From the NCBI GenBank assembly GCA_003241595.1, contig QFOU01000015.1, positions 1 to 24,935 on the forward strand: 24,935 bases of DNA, given 5' to 3'. The DNA is from Pseudomonas fluorescens (GTDB taxonomy: Bacteria > Pseudomonadota > Alphaproteobacteria > UBA2136 > UBA6156). The notes beneath the pieces are model-generated. The model ran no database searches and was not told the origin of the DNA. It was given only the letters and a program-made list of their open reading frames with translations. Shown here in pieces: positions 23,405 to 24,935 of the stretch. A program made the position numbers and the translations under genes. The first letter of the stretch is position 1, and each line of letters starts with the position of its first letter.

Positions 23405-24935
23405 ATGACACAAACACGCCGCACCGACATTCGCAACATTGCCATCATCGCCCACGTGGACCATGGCAAAACCACACTGGTAGACGCCCTGCTCAAACAG
23501 ACAGGTACGTTCGCCGCTAACGAAAAAGTGGCCGACCGCGCCATGGACAGCAACGATATCGAGCGTGAGCGCGGTATTACCATTCTGGCCAAAACCACGG
23601 CTATCAACTACCAAGGCACCCGCATCAACGTGGTCGACACTCCCGGACACGCCGACTTCGGTGGCGAAGTAGAGCGTATTCTCGGTATGGTGGATGGCTG
23701 CGTCCTGCTGGTCGACTCCTCCGAAGGCCCGATGCCGCAAACCAAGTTTGTACTTGGCAAGGCGCTGCAACTCGGCCTGCGCCCCATTCTGGTCATTAAC
23801 AAGATCGACCGCTCCGACGCCCGTCCGGATGAAGTGGTGAACGAAACCTTCGACCTGTTCGACAGCCTCGGTGCCACGTCGGAACAACTCGACTTCCCCA
23901 TCCTCTATGCCGTAGGCCGCGATGGCTGGGTGTCCGAAGATTACAAGAAACCCACCGACAACTGCTTCCCGCTGCTCGACCTCGTGCTCAAGCACGTCCC
24001 CGGCCCGGTGGCCGATACCACCGCGCCGTTCCAAATGCTCGTCAGCATGGTGGAGCGTAACGAGTTCGTAGGCCGTATCGTCACCGGTCGCGTTTACAGC
24101 GGTATCGTGCGCAAAAACCAACAAATTAAGGCCATGGATACGCATGGTAATGAAATCGACAAGGGCAAGGTCGTTCAGGTCTTCAACTTCCAGGGTCTGA
24201 AAAAGATTCCCGGTGAAGAAGCCCAGGCGGGCGACATCGTTGCCATCGCCGGTCTCGCCAACGCCTATGTCTCGCACACCGTGTGCGATCCCTCCGTCAG
24301 CGTACCTCTCAAGGCGGTGGAGATCGATCCGCCGACGATGATGATGACCTTCTCCGTGAACGATTCCCCGCTCGCCGGTAAGGAAGGCAAGAAGCTGACC
24401 TCGCGTGAAATCGGCTCCCGCTTGTTCGCCGAAGCCGAAACCAACGTCGGTCTCACGGTCGAGCAAGGCTCTAACGCCGAATCCTTCCGCGTCATGGGCC
24501 GTGGTGAACTCCACCTCGGTGTTCTGATCGAGAACATGCGCCGCGAAGGCTTCGAGCTGTCCATCTCCCGCCCGGAAATCATCTTCCGCGAAGAGAACGG
24601 CGTGAAGATGGAGCCGTACGAAGACATCATTGTCGACGTGGATGAAGAATTCTCCGGTGTGGTGATGGAAAAAATGGGTCTCCGCCGCGCCGAAATGGTC
24701 AACATGATCTCCGACCACCATGGTAAGCAACGCCTCGTGTTCGTGGGCCCATCCCGCGGCATGATCGGTTACCGCTCCGAGTTCCTGACCGACACGCGCG
24801 GTACCGGTATCCTCACGCGCCAGTTTAAAGAATACGGTCCGGTCAAGTCCAACCCGGCGGGCCGCCGCAACGGTGTGCTGGTCAGCATGGCCGCCGGTAC
24901 CACTACCGCGTACATCCTGAATGAACTGGAAGCCC
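23405..24935 (+). CDS. typA: TypA/BipA ribosome-associated GTPase (partial, C-terminus beyond window)
   Basis: Translational GTPase that binds the ribosome and aids assembly and stress adaptation. 510 of roughly 605 residues are visible. The G domain has G1 AHVDHGKTT (16-24), the switch-I block DIERERGITIL typical of TypA/LepA/EF-G relatives, G3 DTPGHADFGGEVERIL and G4 NKIDR. It is followed by a beta-barrel domain (FQMLVSMVERNEFVGRIVTGR) and the domain with the TypA signature VMGRGELHLGVLIENMRREG. The final visible part (PSRGMIGYRSEFLTDTRGTG) is the TypA-specific C-terminal region. AAGGCG lies about 7 nt before the ATG. The window ends in frame with no stop. Divergent from the helicase gene; both belong to RNA and ribosome metabolism. 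Confidence 0.96.
   Translation, partial: MTQTRRTDIRNIAIIAHVDHGKTTLVDALLKQTGTFAANEKVADRAMDSNDIERERGITILAKTTAINYQGTRINVVDTPGHADFGGEVERILGMVDGCVLLVDSSEGPMPQTKFVLGKALQLGLRPILVINKIDRSDARPDEVVNETFDLFDSLGATSEQLDFPILYAVGRDGWVSEDYKKPTDNCFPLLDLVLKHVPGPVADTTAPFQMLVSMVERNEFVGRIVTGRVYSGIVRKNQQIKAMDTHGNEIDKGKVVQVFNFQGLKKIPGEEAQAGDIVAIAGLANAYVSHTVCDPSVSVPLKAVEIDPPTMMMTFSVNDSPLAGKEGKKLTSREIGSRLFAEAETNVGLTVEQGSNAESFRVMGRGELHLGVLIENMRREGFELSISRPEIIFREENGVKMEPYEDIIVDVDEEFSGVVMEKMGLRRAEMVNMISDHHGKQRLVFVGPSRGMIGYRSEFLTDTRGTGILTRQFKEYGPVKSNPAGRRNGVLVSMAAGTTTAYILNELEA

Noticed and set aside
23378..24730. 450-aa open frame on the minus strand
   Set aside because: It lies antisense to typA, whose plus-strand product carries all GTPase motifs. 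The minus-strand translation is His/Asp/Val-rich with no domain; it is a shadow of strong codon bias.

Overview
The window looks like chromosomal DNA of an alphaproteobacterium. The strongest sign is a complete PhyR-NepR-EcfG general stress response (GSR) core, a circuit known only from Alphaproteobacteria. It comes with an HWE-family histidine kinase and several GGAAC-N16/17-CGTT promoters. No order or genus can be fixed from the sequence alone. I saw no insertion sequence, phage gene, CRISPR array, tRNA or rRNA. No stretch longer than about 250 bp is without a gene or a recognisable regulatory site.

Layout. (1) Positions 1-3584, minus strand: a macA-macB-NodT tripartite efflux operon; the outer-membrane gene runs off the left edge. 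(2) 3729-5367, plus: a DUF883 protein, a holin-like membrane protein and a PAP2 phosphatase, behind a near-consensus EcfG promoter. (3) 5544-6730: small genes, namely an unrecognised 84-aa protein, a glycine-zipper lipoprotein, a 41-aa entericidin-like peptide and a PLDc_N membrane peptide. The last three each have a perfect EcfG-type promoter. (4) 6757-11116: the GSR locus, with an HWE kinase whose sensor is a degenerate ethylene-receptor-like domain, a CsbD-family protein, phyR (with its own perfect EcfG promoter) and divergent nepR-ecfG. (5) 11165-19482, minus: a four-gene fatty-acid degradation operon, in transcription order an acyltransferase-esterase fusion, thiolase, FadN-type hydroxyacyl-CoA dehydrogenase/enoyl-CoA hydratase, and FadE-type acyl-CoA dehydrogenase. 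(6) 19691-23164, minus: asparagine synthetase and a RhlE-like DEAD-box helicase. (7) 23405 to the right edge, plus: typA/bipA, truncated by the window.

How it fits together. By family knowledge, stress makes the HWE kinase (directly or through other kinases) phosphorylate PhyR. Phospho-PhyR binds NepR and frees the sigma factor EcfG, which reads GGAAC...CGTT promoters. Four perfect and three one-mismatch sites of this kind lie between 3.7 and 10.2 kb. They sit in front of phyR, envelope-type small proteins, the DUF883/PAP2 operon and possibly the kinase and CsbD genes, so the regulator and part of its regulon are physically clustered. The nepR-ecfG pair shows no such promoter; it appears to have a housekeeping promoter that would give a leaderless mRNA. 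The beta-oxidation operon next door shows no EcfG site and is separated from ecfG by a bidirectional terminator.
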